From Cognatundibacterium rivi (GTDB lineage Bacteria; Pseudomonadota; Gammaproteobacteria; Burkholderiales; Burkholderiaceae_D), in assembly GCF_018139565.1 (NCBI RefSeq), contig NZ_JAGSPK010000003.1:620001-684000 (forward strand): a DNA stretch of 64,000 bases, written 5' to 3'. How positions within the stretch are numbered: position 1 is the first letter of the stretch; the number at the start of each line of letters is the position of its first letter. Below are positions 60,590-64,000 of the stretch, piece after piece. A model generated the notes under the pieces. That model had not been told where the DNA came from. It worked only from the letters and a program-made list of their open reading frames with translations, and made no database searches. A program made the position numbers and the translations under genes.

Positions 60590-63415
60590 ATGGAATTAGC
60601 GAAGTCTTTCGAACCGGCAGAAATCGAACAACAATGGCGCTCCGAATGGGAGAAACGCGGTTATTTCGCGGCCAGCATGGACGATGGCAAACCCTCATTT
60701 TCTATCCAGTTGCCACCGCCGAATGTAACCGGCACGCTGCACATGGGGCATGCGTTCAACCAAACCATTATGGATGGTCTGACGCGTTACTACCGTATGC
60801 GTGGTTACAACACGGCATGGATACCTGGCACCGATCACGCCGGTATCGCGACACAAATCGTCGTCGAGCGTCAGCTCGATGCACAAAAAATTTCACGCCA
60901 TGATCTTGGCCGTGAAAAATTCCTCGAAAAAGTCTGGGAGTGGAAAGAAAAATCCGGCTCGACGATCACCGGCCAGATGCGCCGCATGGGCGCGTCCGCC
61001 GACTGGGATCGTGAATATTTCACGATGGATGCCGAACGCTCGAAATCGGTCACCGAAGTATTCGTGCGTCTGGTCGAGCAAGGTCTGATCTATCGCGGCA
61101 AACGTCTGGTGAACTGGGATCCGGTGCTGGGCACAGCGGTCTCTGATCTGGAAGTAGTATCGGAAGAAGAAGACGGCTCGATGTGGCATATCCGTTATCC
61201 GTTTACGGATGGCTCCGGTCATCTGACAGTGGCGACGACACGTCCCGAAACCTTGTTAGGCGACGTGGCCGTGGCCGTGGATCCAACTGACGAACGTTAT
61301 ATCCATCTGGTCGGCAAGATGTTAAAACTGCCGCTGACGGATCGTGAAATTCCGGTGATTGCCGACAGCTATGTCGATAAAGAATTCGGTACCGGTTGTG
61401 TGAAGATCACGCCAGCACATGACTTCAACGATTACGCCGTTGGTCAGCGCCACAACCTCGACAAAATCAGCATTCTGACACTGGATGCGAAGATCAATGA
61501 AAACGCACCGGCGGCTTATCAGGGCATGGATCGTTTCGTCGCTCGTAAGCAAATCGTCGCCGACCTCGATGCACAGGGCTTACTCGAATCCGTTAAACCA
61601 CACAAACTGATGGTGCCACGTGGCGACCGTACGAATGTGGTGATTGAACCTATGCTGACCGATCAGTGGTTCATGGCGATGAGCAAACCTGCACCGGAAG
61701 GCACGCACTTCCCGGGTAAATCGATCGCTGAAGTCGCGCTTGAAAAAGTCGCTTCAGGCGAAATCAAATTTGTGCCAGAAAACTGGACGAATACCTACAA
61801 CCAATGGCTGAATAACATTCAGGACTGGTGTATCTCACGTCAACTGTGGTGGGGTCATCAGATTCCGGCATGGTATGGCGACAACGGTGAAATTTTTGTC
61901 GCACGCAATGAAGCAGAGGCAACAGCAAAGGCCGCAGCGGCAGGCTATACCGGTGCACTGAAGCGCGATGACGACGTGCTCGATACCTGGTTCTCTTCTG
62001 CACTGGTACCGTTTTCGACCATGGGCTGGCCGGAAGAAACACCAGACATCAAACACTTCCTGCCTTCCTCTGTGCTGGTCACCGGTTTCGACATCATTTT
62101 CTTCTGGGTGGCACGCATGGTCATGATGACCACGCACTTCACAGGCAAGGTACCGTTCAACACCGTGTATGTGCATGGTCTGGTGCGCGATTCCAGCGGT
62201 CAGAAAATGTCCAAATCAAAAGGCAACACGCTTGATCCGATTGATCTGATTGATGGTATCAAAGTTGATGATCTGGTCGCCAAACGCACGGTTGGCCTGA
62301 TGAATCCGAAACAGGCAACGGCGATTGAAAAAGCGACCCGCAAAGAATTCGCCGATGGCATTCCGGCGTATGGTACAGATGCATTGCGCTTCACAATGGC
62401 GAGCTATGCTTCACTCGGTCGTAATATCAACTTCGATCTGGGACGTTGCGAAGGTTACCGCAATTTCTGCAACAAACTGTGGAATGCAACCCGCTTCGTG
62501 TTGATGAATACGGAAGGCAAAGATTGCGGTTTTGGCGCAGACGTGACCGATGCCGATCTGGATTATTCGCCAGCAGATAAATGGATCATCTCGACGCTGC
62601 AACGCGCAGAAGCAGAAATCGAAAAAGGTTTTGCCGACTACCGTTTCGACAATATCGCTTCCGCGATTTATAAATTCGTCTGGGATGAATACTGTGACTG
62701 GTATCTGGAAGTTTCCAAAGTCCAGGTGCAACAAGGTACAGAAGCACAACAGCGCGCCACCCGCCGCTCACTGCTACGTGTACTCGAAGTCACGCTGCGT
62801 CTGGCGCACCCTGTAATTCCTTTCGTGACCGAAGCGTTGTGGCAAACCGTGGCACCGCTGGCTGGCAAGACGCTGAATCCAGCAGGTGACTCCATCATGG
62901 TGCAGCCGTATCCGCTTGCCGTGGCAGCGAATATCGATGAAGCAGCCGAAGCCTGGATGCATGCGCTGAAAGCCATGACCGACGCTTGCCGCAATCTGCG
63001 CGGTGAAATGCAATTATCACCAGCGTTGCGTGTGCCTCTGTTATTGCAAGCAGCAAATGCAGAAGACAAGGCGCGCCTGCAATCCTTTGCACCGTATCTA
63101 CAGGCATTAGCCAAGCTGTCTGAAGTGCAGGTGCTGGATGCCTTGCCAGAATCACCGGCACCGGTCTCCATCGTTGGTGAATCAAAACTGATGCTGAAAG
63201 TCGAGATCGATGTTGCTGCCGAACGCGAACGTCTGAGTAAAGAAATCACGCGTCTCGAAACAGAAATCGGCAAAGCAGAAGCCAAGCTCGGCAATGAAAG
63301 TTTCGTTGCGCGTGCGCCAGCTGCGGTGGTCGCCCAAGAGAAAGAAAGAATGGCGAATTTCTCTGCCACACTGGTCAAACTGCGCGAGCAATTCGGCAAA
63401 TTGCCAGCAGCTTGA
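60590..63415 (+). CDS. valS: Valyl-tRNA synthetase
   Basis: Charges tRNA-Val. The 941-residue class I enzyme has [15 protein letters not shown] (HIGH motif) near residue 42, a CP1 editing domain with [10 protein letters not shown] near residue 215, the [12 protein letters not shown] loop near residue 540, and a C-terminal coiled coil ([21 protein letters not shown]). The ATG at 60590 gives the usual [13 protein letters not shown] start. TATAAT at 60553-60558 may be the -10. Confidence 0.97.
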   Translation: MELAKSFEPAEIEQQWRSEWEKRGYFAASMDDGKPSFSIQLPPPNVTGTLHMGHAFNQTIMDGLTRYYRMRGYNTAWIPGTDHAGIATQIVVERQLDAQKISRHDLGREKFLEKVWEWKEKSGSTITGQMRRMGASADWDREYFTMDAERSKSVTEVFVRLVEQGLIYRGKRLVNWDPVLGTAVSDLEVVSEEEDGSMWHIRYPFTDGSGHLTVATTRPETLLGDVAVAVDPTDERYIHLVGKMLKLPLTDREIPVIADSYVDKEFGTGCVKITPAHDFNDYAVGQRHNLDKISILTLDAKINENAPAAYQGMDRFVARKQIVADLDAQGLLESVKPHKLMVPRGDRTNVVIEPMLTDQWFMAMSKPAPEGTHFPGKSIAEVALEKVASGEIKFVPENWTNTYNQWLNNIQDWCISRQLWWGHQIPAWYGDNGEIFVARNEAEATAKAAAAGYTGALKRDDDVLDTWFSSALVPFSTMGWPEETPDIKHFLPSSVLVTGFDIIFFWVARMVMMTTHFTGKVPFNTVYVHGLVRDSSGQKMSKSKGNTLDPIDLIDGIKVDDLVAKRTVGLMNPKQATAIEKATRKEFADGIPAYGTDALRFTMASYASLGRNINFDLGRCEGYRNFCNKLWNATRFVLMNTEGKDCGFGADVTDADLDYSPADKWIISTLQRAEAEIEKGFADYRFDNIASAIYKFVWDEYCDWYLEVSKVQVQQGTEAQQRATRRSLLRVLEVTLRLAHPVIPFVTEALWQTVAPLAGKTLNPAGDSIMVQPYPLAVAANIDEAAEAWMHALKAMTDACRNLRGEMQLSPALRVPLLLQAANAEDKARLQSFAPYLQALAKLSEVQVLDALPESPAPVSIVGESKLMLKVEIDVAAERERLSKEITRLETEIGKAEAKLGNESFVARAPAAVVAQEKERMANFSATLVKLREQFGKLPAA

Positions 63416-63474
63416 AACAGCGCGTTTCGTCAGTAAGGCAGTGAGTTAAATTAAAGTAGTTGCTCTAAAAATAT

Positions 63475-63503
63475 TGTGCGTGGCGCAAGTATCGCCACGT
63501 ACA
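63475..63503 (+). terminator. Hairpin downstream of valS
   Basis: Stem CGTGGCG / CGCCACG with a 7-base loop, extended by one mismatch to 11 bases. No T-run follows, so it is a weak terminator at best. Confidence 0.45.
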
Positions 63504-63519
63504 ATCAGCGCTCAGGAAA

Positions 63520-63555
63520 GCGGTTTTCAGCAGCAGTCACGCTGATGAAAACCGC
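63520..63555 (+). other. Leader hairpin before the DUF2147 gene
   Basis: Stem GCGGTTTTCA / TGAAAACCGC with a 16-base loop, followed by A's rather than T's on the coding strand. It lies 28 bases before the ATG, so it is part of the leader and not a terminator. Confidence 0.4.
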
Positions 63556-63583
63556 AAAAAAAATAAACTTATTTGGTGAGACT

Positions 63584-64000
63584 ATGAAAAAAACTGCACT
63601 TCTGGCTACATTTCTTTCCCTGTTGTTTTCCTCTTTCGCGCATGCAGAAGAAGCCGCTGTCGGTCTCTGGAAAAATATCGACGATAAAACCGGAAAACCG
63701 AAAGCGCTGATCCGCATCACTGAAACCGGTGGTGAACTGCAAGGAAAAATCGAAAAATTGTTTCTCGAAGCCGATGCAGATAAAAATCCTAAATGCGACA
63801 AATGTGAAGGCACAAATAAAGATCAGCCGATTATCGGCATGACTATTTTGTTCGGTCTGAAAAAAGACGGTGACGAATACAATGGCGGCAAAATTCTTGA
63901 TCCGGGCAATGGTAAGTTATACAGCAGCAAACTGACCCTTGCTGATAACAATAAAAAACTCAATGTCCGTGGCTACATCGGTACACCATTTCTGGGTCGC
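63584..64000 (+). CDS. DUF2147 family exported protein (cut by window edge)
   Basis: 139 residues are visible and the frame is still open at the end. A signal peptide (hydrophobic stretch at 5-18, cut after AHA) leads into GLWKNIDDKTGKPKALIRITETGGELQGKIEKLF, the start of the DUF2147 lipocalin-like domain, with two cysteines (KCDKC) and the closing region NKKLNVRGYIGTPFLGR. Its role is unknown. GGTGAG precedes the ATG. Confidence 0.88.
   Translation, partial: MKKTALLATFLSLLFSSFAHAEEAAVGLWKNIDDKTGKPKALIRITETGGELQGKIEKLFLEADADKNPKCDKCEGTNKDQPIIGMTILFGLKKDGDEYNGGKILDPGNGKLYSSKLTLADNNKKLNVRGYIGTPFLGR

Overview
The window looks like chromosomal DNA of a betaproteobacterium, most likely Oxalobacteraceae (Burkholderiales). 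Evidence: the gene order rplU-rpmA-obgE-proB, ispB-pilBCD-coaE-zapD-yacG, dusB-fis-purH-ruvCAB and argJ/secA/M23/dciA; paired Burkholderiales-type general porins; Coq7-type ubiquinone synthesis; and a pduO-type adenosyltransferase. This placement is inference from gene content; no 16S gene is present. I saw no tRNA, rRNA, CRISPR array or intact insertion sequence.

Layout. 1-5.7 kb: 3' part of proS missing, rppH and a CNP1-like gene, then the proB, obgE, rpmA, rplU block on the minus strand with a strong sigma70-type promoter. 5.7-12.5 kb: ispB, type IV pilus assembly genes pilB-pilC-pilD run into coaE, zapD and yacG. 12.5-17.4 kb: a minus-strand operon for D-alanine catabolism (alr, dadA) that also carries two regulators, an Rrf2-like protein and a TyrR-like sigma54 activator; a consensus-perfect -24/-12 promoter and TyrR-box-like palindromes lie upstream of alr. 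17.5-19.9 kb: an accessory island with a 5'-truncated Rhs gene, a polymorphic toxin tip, its overlapping immunity gene and an orphan Rhs scrap, bracketed by two ~258 bp direct repeats. 19.9-28.8 kb: mutT, a DUF815 ATPase, argJ, an acyl-CoA dehydrogenase, secA, an M23 peptidase and dciA. 28.8-37.2 kb: pduO, a LysR regulator, a GGDEF-EAL protein, an aldo/keto reductase plus DsbA-like pair, anmK and a second M23 peptidase. 37.5-45.6 kb: tyrS-dtd-histidine phosphatase, dusB-fis, purH, ruvC, ruvA-ruvB. 45.8-53.2 kb: two porins, coq7, a putative Na+/H+ antiporter and uvrD. 53.4-58.1 kb: thiCSGDE under a TPP riboswitch. 58.3-64 kb: a TPR-GGDEF protein, valS and the start of a DUF2147 gene.

The backbone is ordinary. 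The parts worth a second look are (i) a dispersed repeat family built from ATACTCC/GGAGTAT boxes, found four times (about 17.6, 19.6, 24.0 and 53.4 kb), two copies forming part of the repeats around the Rhs toxin island; (ii) the Rhs remnant with an intact-looking toxin/immunity pair; (iii) a self-contained sigma54/TyrR-like circuit over the alr-dadA operon, with an additional cysteine-rich Rrf2-like protein; and (iv) the thiC leader, where a 9-bp stem can mask the thiC Shine-Dalgarno sequence downstream of the TPP aptamer.
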